DNA from: Candidatus Nitrosotenuis cloacae
GTDB lineage: Archaea > Thermoproteota > Nitrososphaeria > Nitrososphaerales > Nitrosopumilaceae
Assembly (NCBI RefSeq): GCF_000955905.1
Contig: NZ_CP011097.1
Coordinates: 755,957 to 819,956, forward strand
Reading direction: 5' to 3'
Length of the DNA: 64,000 bases
Shown: positions 7,982 through 17,137 of the stretch, one piece after another
Numbering within the stretch: position 1 is the stretch's first letter
How the letters are laid out: every line of letters begins with the position of its first letter
The notes under the pieces: model-generated
Database searches by the model: none
Seen by the model: only the letters and a program-made list of their open reading frames with translations
Told to the model about the DNA's origin: nothing
Translations under genes and position numbers: made by a program

Positions 7982-9628
7982 TTGAGACAAAAAGCAATCA
8001 TCACTAGCGCATTGCCATATGCAAATGGCGAGATTCATCTTGGACATGTTGCATCAACGTATCTGCCTGCAGACGTTACTACACGATTTTTGAAGATGAA
8101 TGGTGTTGAGGCCTATTACATTTGCGCATCAGATGATTTCGGAACTCCAATTCTTATTGCAGCCGAGCGAGAAAAGAAAACACCTCAGGAATATGTTGCT
8201 CATTGGAACAAACGTGATTTTGAGGATTTCTCATCATTTGATATTGGCTTTGATCTGTTTTATCGTACCAGCTCCCCTGAGAATGTGGCATTTGTCAGAA
8301 ACGTCTACAACACACTAAAGAAAAATGGGCACATTTACGAGTCTGAAATAATCCAGTTTTACTGCAAAAACGACAAAAAATTCCTCCCTGATCGATATGT
8401 AATAGGAACTTGTCCTCACTGCCAGGCGCAAGACCAGTACTCTGATCTGTGTGAAAAATGCGGGCGTGTACCTGAGGAAATAAACGACCCAAAATGTGCC
8501 ATTTGTGGAGCAGTCCCAACCAAGGAAAAAACAACACATCACTTTTTCAAGCTAAAAAACTTTGGCGATTCACTCTTCAAGTGGCTTGATGAAACCCAAA
8601 CACTTCAAAAGGATGTCAAAAAATACGTCCAAAACTGGATTAGCACGGGACTGGTCGATTGGGACATTACGCGAGATATCTCTTGGGGCGTGCCAATTCC
8701 AGGCGATGAATCCAAGGTATTCTATGGGTGGTTTGATAACCACTTGGCATACATTTCATCCGCAATCAAGCTTTTATCGGACAAAGGACTAGATGGAAAA
8801 GAATTTTGGAACTCTGCTGACATTTACCATTTCATTGGAAAGGATATTGTGTACCATCATTATTTGTTCTTGCCTGCAATGCGACTAGGCATTGACTCGG
8901 AGTACAAGCTGCCAGATTACATCCCAACCAGAGGACACCTAACACTACAATCAAAGAAAATATCAAAAAGCAGAAACTGGTACATTGGATTAAAGGAATT
9001 CCTCGAGTTTTATCCAGCGGACTATCTTAGATATTATTTGATATCGATTAATCCGTACTCGCAAGATGATCTAAACTTTGATTGGGATGATTTTGCAACG
9101 CGAATCAACTCTGAATTGATTGGAAACCTTGGCAATTTGGTGAATCGTGCATTGGGATTTACAAAGAAGACATTTGATGGAATAATTCCATCTACTGATA
9201 ACTATGATGAAAAAGACAAGGAAGCAGAAGCAAAGATCAAATCTTTTTCCACAGAGCTGTACTCATTATTAGAACAGAATCATCTTGATAGGGCAATGAA
9301 AAAGGTAATGGAGTTCTCAATGTACTTTAATCAGTACTTTCAGCACAAAGAGCCTTGGAAGAAAGCGCCAGGCACGAATACATGCGTGTTTTTGGCAGCA
9401 AACGCGGTCTATTCAATATCAATAGCACTGTGCCCATTTTTGCCAAAATCTGCTCAAAAGGTCTGGGAGCAGCTTGGGATGAATGGTAATGTAAAAGACA
9501 AACCTTGGAAGGCAATCTCGGAGATTGGATTACAATCGGGACACAGACTAGGCGAGATAAACCCGATATTTGCTCGAGTCGAAGATGCGGACATAAAAAA
9601 ACGCAAAGAGAAATTTGAAACAAAATAA
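7982..9628 (+). CDS. metG: methionyl-tRNA synthetase
   Basis: A 548-residue class I synthetase. The HIGH motif is HLGH (residues 19-22) within SALPYANGEIHLGH, the KMSKS loop is KISKS near residue 328, and a Cys-rich zinc knuckle (CPHC, CEKC, CAIC) spans residues about 140-180. There is no C-terminal tRNA-binding EMAP-like domain, so it must be supplied separately or be absent. The start is TTG at 7982. Its end overlaps the TTG start of the hydrolase gene. Confidence 0.95.
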   Translation: MRQKAIITSALPYANGEIHLGHVASTYLPADVTTRFLKMNGVEAYYICASDDFGTPILIAAEREKKTPQEYVAHWNKRDFEDFSSFDIGFDLFYRTSSPENVAFVRNVYNTLKKNGHIYESEIIQFYCKNDKKFLPDRYVIGTCPHCQAQDQYSDLCEKCGRVPEEINDPKCAICGAVPTKEKTTHHFFKLKNFGDSLFKWLDETQTLQKDVKKYVQNWISTGLVDWDITRDISWGVPIPGDESKVFYGWFDNHLAYISSAIKLLSDKGLDGKEFWNSADIYHFIGKDIVYHHYLFLPAMRLGIDSEYKLPDYIPTRGHLTLQSKKISKSRNWYIGLKEFLEFYPADYLRYYLISINPYSQDDLNFDWDDFATRINSELIGNLGNLVNRALGFTKKTFDGIIPSTDNYDEKDKEAEAKIKSFSTELYSLLEQNHLDRAMKKVMEFSMYFNQYFQHKEPWKKAPGTNTCVFLAANAVYSISIALCPFLPKSAQKVWEQLGMNGNVKDKPWKAISEIGLQSGHRLGEINPIFARVEDADIKKRKEKFETK

Positions 9629-10364
9629 ACGAATTCCAAGAATTTCAACCCGTGGATTCTATGATTTGAATAGTGGCAAGACAAAAAAGAGCAAACAATA
9701 CGATCTGTATCCAAAAAAATTCTTTGATGAGTTGGATGTGGTGCCAGAAATAACAATAATGATTCATGGACTACGTAATGACCAGTCTGGAGCATTAACA
9801 AAATTTCGCATTGCAAAACAACGCCTGACTCAACTTGGATACCTGCATCCTGTAGTTGGGTTTAGCTATGATTCCAATACCAGAGGTGTTCAGTACAAAT
9901 CTCAAGAACAAAAGGCAACAAATGTTGGAGTGTTGATTGCCAAGAAAAATGGATACAATTTGTCGCAGTTTTTGATAAACACCAAAAAAAGATTTCCCAA
10001 ACTAAAGATCCGACTAGTTGGACACTCTCTTGGCTCTCAAGTGATAATCTCTACACTGGAAAAACTTGGAAGCCGAAAACTCGTTGAATCCGTGCATATC
10101 TTTGGCGCATCGATCCCATCTAATCTATTAAGCCAACAAAACAAGGTAAATCTATTACAAAAAACAATATCTCAGAAATTTGTCAATTATTATAGCAAAT
10201 CTGATCTGGTTCTAAAATATGCGTATGAGCAAGGCCTGATCCCACAACCAATTGGATATGGTGGAATTCAAGGCAAATCCGTACCTAAATATTCGCAAAA
10301 ACACGTCAGGCCGCAAAACCATCGCTTTCTCAGCTATGCCCAAGTTTTGAAATCATTCCCATAA
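9615..10364 (+). CDS. alpha/beta hydrolase (DUF726/DUF900-like)
   Basis: A 249-residue serine-hydrolase fold without a signal peptide. The oxyanion region is IMIHGLRND, the nucleophile elbow is GHSLGS (residues about 136-141), a likely acid lies in YYSKSDLVL, and a likely catalytic His is in NHRFLSY near the end. The closest recognisable groups are the lipase-like DUF726/DUF900 families, whose substrates are mostly unknown. The start is TTG at 9615, overlapping the end of metG by 14 bases, so it is probably read from the metG transcript. Confidence 0.8.
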   Translation: MKQNKRIPRISTRGFYDLNSGKTKKSKQYDLYPKKFFDELDVVPEITIMIHGLRNDQSGALTKFRIAKQRLTQLGYLHPVVGFSYDSNTRGVQYKSQEQKATNVGVLIAKKNGYNLSQFLINTKKRFPKLKIRLVGHSLGSQVIISTLEKLGSRKLVESVHIFGASIPSNLLSQQNKVNLLQKTISQKFVNYYSKSDLVLKYAYEQGLIPQPIGYGGIQGKSVPKYSQKHVRPQNHRFLSYAQVLKSFP

Positions 10365-10369
10365 TCTGT

Positions 10370-10379
10370 GAATATATTG
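10370..10379 (+). promoter_or_regulatory. TATA-like box
   Basis: GAATATATTG is centred 24-27 bases before tandem ATG codons at 10398 and 10401. Confidence 0.5.
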
Positions 10380-10397
10380 AAGTGATTGCGAGGCTGT

Positions 10398-11321
10398 ATG
10401 ATGGCAGACTCTGTTAATTTTGTGGTATTGGGGGACCAAGAGGTAGCGGCAAGCCTTGGAAAGAAAGGGACTGCCACAGACATGACAATGTATGACAAAA
10501 AAGAGGCAGGTGTGATTAGAACATACACAACACCTAGCGGCTTTCCAGACAAGGTTCAACCACTATTACAAGTAATCAATTTGGCTGAATACGTAATATT
10601 TCATGTAAACAAGTTAGACAAGTTCGTAGGTGAGCAAATAATTGCACTTGATATGTTGCAAAAAAAGAATGGACTATTGTCCCATACGTATGATGTTGAT
10701 GAAAATACGCTAAACACCATGATAAAAAATACGGTACTTGTCAACTATCCAAGAATTACCCAAGATAAAATCAAGGAAGAGTCAGACAAACTTTCACAAA
10801 TATCAAAAGAAGGCAATGCTAGGGTGGTAATTGATCATTGCTTTGATGTCAAAGGTGTTGGCACTGTCATACTTGGTAAGGTAGAACAGGGAAAGATCAA
10901 GCAATATGATACTCTGAAATTGTTACCTGCCGGAATTGATGTTTTGATAAAATCCATTCAAATGCATGACGATCCGGTTGATGAGGCAGTATCGCCGGGA
11001 AGAGTTGGTCTTGCGGTAAAAGGTGTAAGTCCAGATCAAGTAGGCCGTGGGGATGTATTATGCGCGCCAGGCCCCGAGCAAATCTCTACAGAAATCGAGA
11101 TTGATTTTGCAAAAAGCCCATTTTACAAGGGAGATATTGCACCAAACCAAATGTGCCTAATCAATGTGGGTTTGCAGATAAAGCCAGCCAAATTCTTATC
11201 CATTTCACCACTAAAACTCACACTCGAAAAACCCGTATTGTACAACAAAGGAGACATTTGCGTCATACTAAAACCAGAGTCGACTAGCATCAGACTGTTG
11301 GGTAGCGGCACAATAAAATAA
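10398..11321 (+). CDS. EF-Tu/SelB-like protein lacking a P-loop
   Basis: About 307 residues. The C-terminal two thirds match translation-factor beta-barrel domains II and III: VKGVGTVILGKVEQGKIKQYD is the typical domain II start, and VSPGRVGLAVKGV follows. The N-terminal ~110 residues sit where the GTPase domain should be but are short and lack a GxxxxGK loop and DxxG; only a G4-like NKLD remains. GTP hydrolysis is therefore unlikely, and it may bind an RNA or ribosome partner. A TTG at 10386 is in frame, but the promoter spacing supports 10398 or 10401. Confidence 0.75.
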   Translation: MMADSVNFVVLGDQEVAASLGKKGTATDMTMYDKKEAGVIRTYTTPSGFPDKVQPLLQVINLAEYVIFHVNKLDKFVGEQIIALDMLQKKNGLLSHTYDVDENTLNTMIKNTVLVNYPRITQDKIKEESDKLSQISKEGNARVVIDHCFDVKGVGTVILGKVEQGKIKQYDTLKLLPAGIDVLIKSIQMHDDPVDEAVSPGRVGLAVKGVSPDQVGRGDVLCAPGPEQISTEIEIDFAKSPFYKGDIAPNQMCLINVGLQIKPAKFLSISPLKLTLEKPVLYNKGDICVILKPESTSIRLLGSGTIK

Positions 11322-11337
11322 AAAATCATACCTAATT

Positions 11338-11347
11338 GTTAAATAGA
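11338..11347 (+). promoter_or_regulatory. TATA-like box for the three-repeat secreted protein
   Basis: GTTAAATAGA is centred 26 bases before the ATG at 11368. Confidence 0.5.
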
Positions 11348-11367
11348 AAATTTTCTTGATCTGAATA

Positions 11368-12408
11368 ATGCAAATAATTCTTGGGTTTTTGATGGCAATT
11401 ACCTTGTTTACTGGCACATTAGTCACAGGATTTGCCCAGTCCGAATCTGTTGAATGCAAGGCTGCATCTGATGCAAAAAAACAGATTGAAAGCCTTGATA
11501 GAAAATACTTGGAGCTAAAGAAAAAAGCATATGCCGAGTGGGAATCCGTGAGTAAATCTGGGCAATACTCTGGTAGTTGGGAAGAATTTGCACAAAAATT
11601 CATTGACTCTTCTGAAGTAAAAGAAATCCAAGCACTCCGTCAGAAATATGCCGAAATTGATCAAAAATGTCCCCAGTATGGCGCACTCAAACCGGAATAC
11701 TCTGATTCAAAGAAAAAAGATTGCGATAATACCAATTATCAAAATATTAAAAAGACATTTTTTACAATTGAGCAAAAAATGATTGCTGCCAAAGAAAAAT
11801 ACTACAAAGAATGGGAATCATTATCAAAATCAGGAAAATACTCGAATTCATGGGATCAATATGCCAAAGAAAACCTTTACTCTTCATCTGAAGCATTAGA
11901 ATACCAAAATATCCAGGCAAAATATGGAAATCTAGTCCAGTATTGTCAATCTGAGTCAGTTGCAGTTGTGCCAAAAACTCTTCAAATTCCTTCTGGTTGC
12001 AACGAATCAGAATTAAAAATTGCAAAAAAGACACTATTGGAGTCTGATGGTAAGGTTACCGCACTAAAAGAACGGCTCTACTCCGAGTGGAAACTACATG
12101 CTGATGCTGGCAAGACAACTGATTCTTGGGATACTTACATGAAACAGCACTTTGATGGGGCAGTTGAAGTAAAGGAATGGCGCCAATTACAAGAAAAATA
12201 TGCAGGCGTAATCCATATCTGTACTCCAACAAACATGGATGTCGTCTCACCAAATAGCCAGATATCACAACAAACCGAAAAGTCTACAAAATCCAAAATC
12301 ATATCTGAGAAGAAAAAAGACTCGGACAAGTCTGAAAAACTCAAAAAGACAAAAAAGGCAAAAAAACCAAGCGATCAGCAAGTAAAACCAACACTCAAGA
12401 ATAATTAA
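11368..12408 (+). CDS. secreted protein with three Cys-bracketed helical repeats
   Basis: A 346-residue exported protein: a signal peptide of about 23 residues (cleavage near FAQS), three tandem repeats, and a Lys/Ser-rich low-complexity tail from about residue 295. Each repeat is bounded by a Cys pair 71-74 residues apart (30/101, 119/193, 211/285) and carries a core like Y-x-E-W-(E/K)-x6-G-x4-(S/D)-S-W-x2-(Y/F) followed by a helix rich in Glu, Gln and Lys. One disulfide per repeat is likely. I do not recognise the family; the basic tail could bind polyanions or the cell surface. Confidence 0.75.
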   Translation: MQIILGFLMAITLFTGTLVTGFAQSESVECKAASDAKKQIESLDRKYLELKKKAYAEWESVSKSGQYSGSWEEFAQKFIDSSEVKEIQALRQKYAEIDQKCPQYGALKPEYSDSKKKDCDNTNYQNIKKTFFTIEQKMIAAKEKYYKEWESLSKSGKYSNSWDQYAKENLYSSSEALEYQNIQAKYGNLVQYCQSESVAVVPKTLQIPSGCNESELKIAKKTLLESDGKVTALKERLYSEWKLHADAGKTTDSWDTYMKQHFDGAVEVKEWRQLQEKYAGVIHICTPTNMDVVSPNSQISQQTEKSTKSKIISEKKKDSDKSEKLKKTKKAKKPSDQQVKPTLKNN

Positions 12409-12433
12409 TTACAATATCAGGCCATGTCAAACC

Positions 12434-12556
12434 ATGAAAGGACTTCGTGCCTGCCCGATTTGCTCATCTTGTGGCTCTAAGAAATTTGAGCGATTGGGAG
12501 GGAACGACGCGGTGCGCGTGCGATGCCTCTCATGCGGGAAAATAATCTCAATTTGA
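12434..12556 (+). CDS. 40-residue zinc-ribbon mini-protein
   Basis: An ATG-initiated frame encodes 40 residues with four zinc-ligand cysteines as CPICSSC and CLSC, separated by a basic linker (KKFERLGGNDAVRVR). That is a complete minimal zinc ribbon of the kind that binds nucleic acid or a protein partner. The gene fills the gap between the secreted protein and ilvC on the same strand. It is below usual gene-calling length, but the intact CxxC pairs argue it is real. Confidence 0.6.
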   Translation: MKGLRACPICSSCGSKKFERLGGNDAVRVRCLSCGKIISI

Positions 12557-12596
12557 TTTTTGATGGTTTTTATTGTGTTTATTTTGAAATCAAATC

Positions 12597-13595
12597 ATGG
12601 CAAAGACATGGAAAGATACTGATATTGATTTAGCTCCCATTAAAGATCAGACAATTGCGGTAATTGGTTATGGAATACAAGGTGATGCTCAGGCAAACAA
12701 TCTCAGAGATTCCGGACTCAAAGTAATAGTTGGCCTAAAAGAAGGAAGCCAAACCTGGAACAAGGCAAAAGCAGATGGCCATACTGTAATGTCCGTTGCA
12801 GAGGCTACAAAAAAAGGCGATATTATTCACATTTTACTTCCTGACATGATACAATCCCAAGTCTACAAAGATGAAATCCAATCAAACCTTTCTGCTGGCA
12901 AGGCATTATCATTTTCACATGCAGCTGCCATCCAATGGAACTGGATCAAGGCACCAGACAATGTCGATGTTATTATGGTTGCACCAAAAGGCCCAGGCTC
13001 TAAGGTACGTGAAACATACCAAGAAGGATTTGGTACACCTGCCATAGTCGCAGTATATCAAGACAAAACCGGTAAGGCATGGGAGCGAGTACTGGGAATT
13101 GGAAAAGGAATTGGTTCTGCAAGAGCGGGATTAATCCAAACAACATTCAAAGAAGAAGTTGAAACTGATTGGTTTGGAGAACAGGCTGATCTTTGCGGAG
13201 GATGTGCATCAATGGTTACAAACGCATTTGAAACTCTAGTTGAGGCTGGCTATCAGCCGGAAATTGCATACTTTGAGGTCTTACATGAGTTGAAGCTCAT
13301 AGTTGATATGATTCAAAAATATGGCATCAATGGCATGTGGAGGCGAGTATCTGAAACTGCAAGGTATGGTGGTCTTACACGTGGCCCAATGGTTATGGAT
13401 AAGGAAAGCAAGGCAAAGATGAAAAAAGTACTAGACATGATCCAAGACGGTACGTTTAATGAAGAATGGATCTCGGAATACAAAAAGAATGGCAAGAATG
13501 CATTTGATAGATACATGAAGCAACTTGAATCTCACCAAATCGAGCAAGTTGGCAAGCAAATGCGAAAGATGATGTGGCCGGATTCCAAAGAATAA
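12597..13595 (+). CDS. ilvC: ketol-acid reductoisomerase
   Basis: A 332-residue class I KARI, the NADPH- and Mg-dependent second step of valine, leucine and isoleucine synthesis. The N-terminal Rossmann loop is GYGIQGDAQANNL; the C-terminal knotted domain carries the metal-binding acidic residues in DWFGEQADLCGG and FEVLHELKLIVD. Length and ending are typical. An ATG with an upstream T-rich TATA-like stretch near 12566 suggests it has its own promoter. No other branched-chain genes lie nearby. Confidence 0.96.
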   Translation: MAKTWKDTDIDLAPIKDQTIAVIGYGIQGDAQANNLRDSGLKVIVGLKEGSQTWNKAKADGHTVMSVAEATKKGDIIHILLPDMIQSQVYKDEIQSNLSAGKALSFSHAAAIQWNWIKAPDNVDVIMVAPKGPGSKVRETYQEGFGTPAIVAVYQDKTGKAWERVLGIGKGIGSARAGLIQTTFKEEVETDWFGEQADLCGGCASMVTNAFETLVEAGYQPEIAYFEVLHELKLIVDMIQKYGINGMWRRVSETARYGGLTRGPMVMDKESKAKMKKVLDMIQDGTFNEEWISEYKKNGKNAFDRYMKQLESHQIEQVGKQMRKMMWPDSKE

Positions 13596-13599
13596 GATT

Positions 13600-14022
13600 T
13601 TAGATTTTTCTTAGTTTTGCAACGCCTGAATTGATGTGCTCTATGATTGCCGGCAATGGTGATCCTGGACCAAATACTTTGGAGACTCCTGATTTTTCCA
13701 AGCCCTTTTTGTCTTCTTCTGGAATTACTCCACCGCCCACAACTAGGACGTCTTTGAGGCCTTTCTTTTGTAGTTCTTTTACAACCCTTGGAAATAGCGT
13801 ATTGTGCGCACCATTTAGTAGGCTGAGTGCAACTGCATCTACATCTTCATCCTCTGATATTTGGGCGATTCTCTCAGGCGTGGCAAACAAACCCGAATAA
13901 ATTACCTCCATTCCTGCGTCTCGGAATGCCCTGCACAAAACCAACGCCCCTCTATCATGACCATCAAGGCCTAGTTTTGCTACAAGAATCTTGACTCGAC
14001 GAGTGGCAAGTTTTTGCTTCAT
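13600..14022 (-). CDS. mcmA2: methylmalonyl-CoA mutase small subunit (B12-binding domain)
   Basis: A 140-residue cobalamin-binding protein with the DxHxxG signature (Asp20, His22, Gly25 in KLGLDGHDRG), the SLLNGAH segment and VVGGGVIPEED. It supplies the lower axial His to adenosylcobalamin for the large subunit encoded at 18052. Together they interconvert succinyl-CoA and methylmalonyl-CoA, a step of the 3-hydroxypropionate/4-hydroxybutyrate cycle. The two subunits are separate genes, as is usual in archaea, but here lie on opposite strands with an aminopeptidase between. A TATA-like box at 14045-14055 precedes the ATG by 28 bases. Confidence 0.93.
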   Translation of the reverse strand: MKQKLATRRVKILVAKLGLDGHDRGALVLCRAFRDAGMEVIYSGLFATPERIAQISEDEDVDAVALSLLNGAHNTLFPRVVKELQKKGLKDVLVVGGGVIPEEDKKGLEKSGVSKVFGPGSPLPAIIEHINSGVAKLRKI

Positions 14023-14044
14023 CTGAGACTAGTTACCGTATCGC

Positions 14045-14055
14045 ATTTTAAAAAC
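14045..14055 (-). promoter_or_regulatory. TATA-like box for mcmA2
   Basis: On the minus strand GTTTTTAAAAT is centred 28 bases before the ATG at 14022. Confidence 0.5.
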
Positions 14056-14206
14056 TTATGATCTAGATGTCTTGTTTATGATGTCATTTGGAATGATGAT
14101 AAATCATACTCAACAAACCGCTTTACTGGATAGTGTGGCGTTAGTTGGTATCACTGATCGTTTGATACTCTAAATCTACATAAAGGCTAACAAATAACGC
14201 AAAATT

Positions 14207-16696
14207 GTGCTGGTTACACCAATACATTATGATCTTAGCTTTGAGCCAATTTTCTCAAATTTCACGTTTGAAGGAAAAGAGGCAATCGATGTAAGGATCG
14301 CCAAGCCCACTAATACCATAACACTTCATGCAGCAGAACTAAAAATAAAAAAATGTCTTATAGTGTCGTCTGGCAAATCCATCTCAGCACAGACAAAACT
14401 GGATGAAAAAAAAGAAACCCTTACAATCAAACTCCCAACAAAAATTGCAAAATCTGCCAAAATTCACATCGAATACACTGGCGTGCTAAATGACCGGCTA
14501 GTTGGATTTTATCGCAGTCAATACAAGGACAAATCTGGCAAGACAAAATACATTGCAACCACACAATTTGAGGCAGCAGACGCAAGGCGCGCATTTCCTT
14601 GCTGGGATGAGCCTGCAGCAAAAGCAGCATATGATATTTCAATCATAACTGAACCGCATCACACTGCAATATCAAACACCAACCAAATCCTCAAAAAGAA
14701 AATTGGCAAAAAAACACTCTACAAATTTGCCAAAACTCCGATAATGTCTACGTATTTGGTATATCTTGGTGTTGGCGAATTTGAATATCTAACAACAAAA
14801 TCTGGCAAAATAACAATGCGAATTGTCACCACCAAAGGAAACAGTAAGAAAGGAAAATTTGCACTGGATTTATGCAAAAAATTGGTCAAATCATACGAAG
14901 ACTATTTTGGAATAAAATACCCGCTACCAAAACTGGACCTAATTGCAGTGCCTGACTTTGCTTCAGGCGCAATGGAGAACTGGGGAGCAATAACATTCAG
15001 AGAGACCATTCTGTTATTTGATGAGAAAACATCATCCACTCAGACAAAACAATTCATCGCCGAGGTTGTATCACACGAGCTAGCGCATCAGTGGTTTGGC
15101 AACTTGGTTACGATGAAGTGGTGGAATGATCTTTGGCTAAACGAGTCGTTTGCGACATTCATGGCAACAAAGTTTGTTGACAAGTTTTACCCAGAATGGA
15201 AACTCTGGGACCAATTCCTAGAAGATACAATGAACACCGCAATGGGCCTTGATGCATTACATTCCTCACACCCAATTGATGTCAAAGTAAACTCTCCATC
15301 GGAAATCAGAGAGATCTTTGATGCCATATCGTATGATAAAGGTGGTTGTGTTCTAAAGATGTTAGAGAGTTTTGTCACTGAAAAGAATTTCAGAGCAGGC
15401 TTGCGCGTATATTTGAAAAAATTCTCTTACAAAAATGCCGAAGGCAATGATCTCTGGGATGAAATTGGAAAATCCTCCAAGATGCCAGTTCGCTCCATGG
15501 TGAATTCTTGGCTAAAACAGACTGGGTTTCCACTAGTTGAGGCTAAAAAACAAGACTCCAAACTGGTGTTGTCTCAGAAGCGATTTGTCTTGGAACAAAA
15601 AGGATCACAAAAAGGACTATGGGAGATTCCGCTGACTATAACTCATGATGGCAAAGCCATAAACAAGATCCTCAAGAAAAAACAGGAATCACTCATCATA
15701 CCATCCAATGAAATACTGGTAAATCCTGGCAGAAATGGATTCTATCGAGTAAAATATTCTCAGGATATTCTATATGATCTAAAGGAATTGATTTTACAAA
15801 AATCAATTTCACACATTGATAGGTGGGCAATACAAAACGACTTGTTTGCACTATGTGTATCTGGCGATGGCAAGGCTCGTGACTATCTAGAGATTGCAAC
15901 ATCATATGAAAACGAAGATGACTATCTTACCCAATCAAATGTATCTGGGAATCTTTACGCATTATACCACAGAACAATCGAAGAGCAGTATAATCCAGAA
16001 ATAAAACAAATCACCCATCAATACTTTAGAAAAATGTTTGATAAACTTGGCTGGGATGCACAAAAAGATGAACCACACACAAATGCGTTGTTGCGCAGCT
16101 ATGTGATAGGGGCTTTGGGAAAACTAGATGATGAGGAGATTCTGTGTGAAGCAAACAGTCGATTCAGGCAATATTTGCAAAACCCATCATCACTAAATCC
16201 TGATATCCAAGATGCGGTGTTTTCATTGGTTGCATGGAGTGGAGATCACAATACGTATCAAAAACTATTACATCTGTACAACAAGGCCGAATCTCAGGAA
16301 CAAAAGACAAGATTTCTTGGAGCCCTGTCTAGCTTCAAAGACCCAAAACTATTGCTAAAAACACTAGACTTTTCACAATCAAAAAATGTGCGCTCGCAAA
16401 ACATGCACATTCCAATAATTCGCGTCTCTGGGAATCAGTACGGCAAAAAAATCCTCTGGCCATGGCTAAAAAAGAACTGGAAAGGCTTGCGCATCAAAGT
16501 TGGTGTGGGTAGTCCACTTCTTAATCGCATGGTGTCTAGCATTTCGGCAGTGGCGGATAATTCAATGCAGGGCGAGATAAAGCAGTTTTTCCAAAAAAAC
16601 CCAACACCTGGAACTGAGATGACATTATCCCAAACATTGGAGCGAATTCGAATCCATCACCAATTCATCAAGCGACTGCGTGCAGAATTTGCCTAA
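14207..16696 (+). CDS. M1-family zinc aminopeptidase
   Basis: An 829-residue gluzincin aminopeptidase of the tricorn-interacting-factor/ERAP group. The exopeptidase motif GAMENWG lies near residue 255, the zinc site HELAHQWFGN near 289 and the third ligand Glu in NESFA near 311; a long helical C-terminal domain follows. It should trim peptides released by the proteasome or other proteases in the cytoplasm; no signal peptide is visible. The start is GTG at 14207, preceded by an ACATAAAG stretch about 26 bases upstream. The next gene overlaps its end by 17 bases. Confidence 0.94.
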   Translation: MLVTPIHYDLSFEPIFSNFTFEGKEAIDVRIAKPTNTITLHAAELKIKKCLIVSSGKSISAQTKLDEKKETLTIKLPTKIAKSAKIHIEYTGVLNDRLVGFYRSQYKDKSGKTKYIATTQFEAADARRAFPCWDEPAAKAAYDISIITEPHHTAISNTNQILKKKIGKKTLYKFAKTPIMSTYLVYLGVGEFEYLTTKSGKITMRIVTTKGNSKKGKFALDLCKKLVKSYEDYFGIKYPLPKLDLIAVPDFASGAMENWGAITFRETILLFDEKTSSTQTKQFIAEVVSHELAHQWFGNLVTMKWWNDLWLNESFATFMATKFVDKFYPEWKLWDQFLEDTMNTAMGLDALHSSHPIDVKVNSPSEIREIFDAISYDKGGCVLKMLESFVTEKNFRAGLRVYLKKFSYKNAEGNDLWDEIGKSSKMPVRSMVNSWLKQTGFPLVEAKKQDSKLVLSQKRFVLEQKGSQKGLWEIPLTITHDGKAINKILKKKQESLIIPSNEILVNPGRNGFYRVKYSQDILYDLKELILQKSISHIDRWAIQNDLFALCVSGDGKARDYLEIATSYENEDDYLTQSNVSGNLYALYHRTIEEQYNPEIKQITHQYFRKMFDKLGWDAQKDEPHTNALLRSYVIGALGKLDDEEILCEANSRFRQYLQNPSSLNPDIQDAVFSLVAWSGDHNTYQKLLHLYNKAESQEQKTRFLGALSSFKDPKLLLKTLDFSQSKNVRSQNMHIPIIRVSGNQYGKKILWPWLKKNWKGLRIKVGVGSPLLNRMVSSISAVADNSMQGEIKQFFQKNPTPGTEMTLSQTLERIRIHHQFIKRLRAEFA

Positions 16697-17096
16697 GAAA
16701 AAAGTCATTTTAGCATCCATTACAACCATCCTTGTACTTGGGATTGGAATTTCAATCTCCCAAAGCATAATGACACAGCAAAAATATGAAAATGTGTTTT
16801 ATCTGGATGCAACGTTTCATCAATCGCAAAAACAAGTCGAAATAAAATTCTCTGATAATACCTCACAAACCACTGGCGTGGTATTGGAAATTCTGGGAAT
16901 GGAGACATCGTTTCAGAGAACGTTCAATGGTAATTCCTTTACTCTGATGGTGCCATTTGATGGCGAGCCGCAATATGGGTGGAAGGTAGTACCAATCACA
17001 CTGGTAGTGAGTCACCCTGAATTTGGTAAAGTAGGCCTCAAAACCGACATACATAGTGAAGGCCAATCAAGCAAGGTAATCTTTACTCAACTGTAA
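16680..17096 (+). CDS. membrane-anchored hypothetical protein
   Basis: A 138-residue protein with one N-terminal transmembrane segment (residues about 8-28, after a KKK stretch) and a predicted beta-sandwich exterior domain of about 100 residues. It has no cysteines or recognisable motif. The topology suggests a small extracellular domain tethered to the membrane. The GTG start lies inside the end of the aminopeptidase gene; a TTG at 16689 is an alternative. The family is not recognised. Confidence 0.6.
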   Translation: MQNLPKKKVILASITTILVLGIGISISQSIMTQQKYENVFYLDATFHQSQKQVEIKFSDNTSQTTGVVLEILGMETSFQRTFNGNSFTLMVPFDGEPQYGWKVVPITLVVSHPEFGKVGLKTDIHSEGQSSKVIFTQL

Positions 17097-17137
17097 TTAC
17101 AACAAGAATTTATTGCAGATAAAAAAAATCACTCTGT

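Noticed and set aside
14090-14160. Possible C/D box sRNA: ATGATGA at 14093-14099 and CTGA at 14154-14157
   Set aside because: Internal D' and C' boxes and the usual 12-base guide spacing could not be recognised, and no flanking stem forms.
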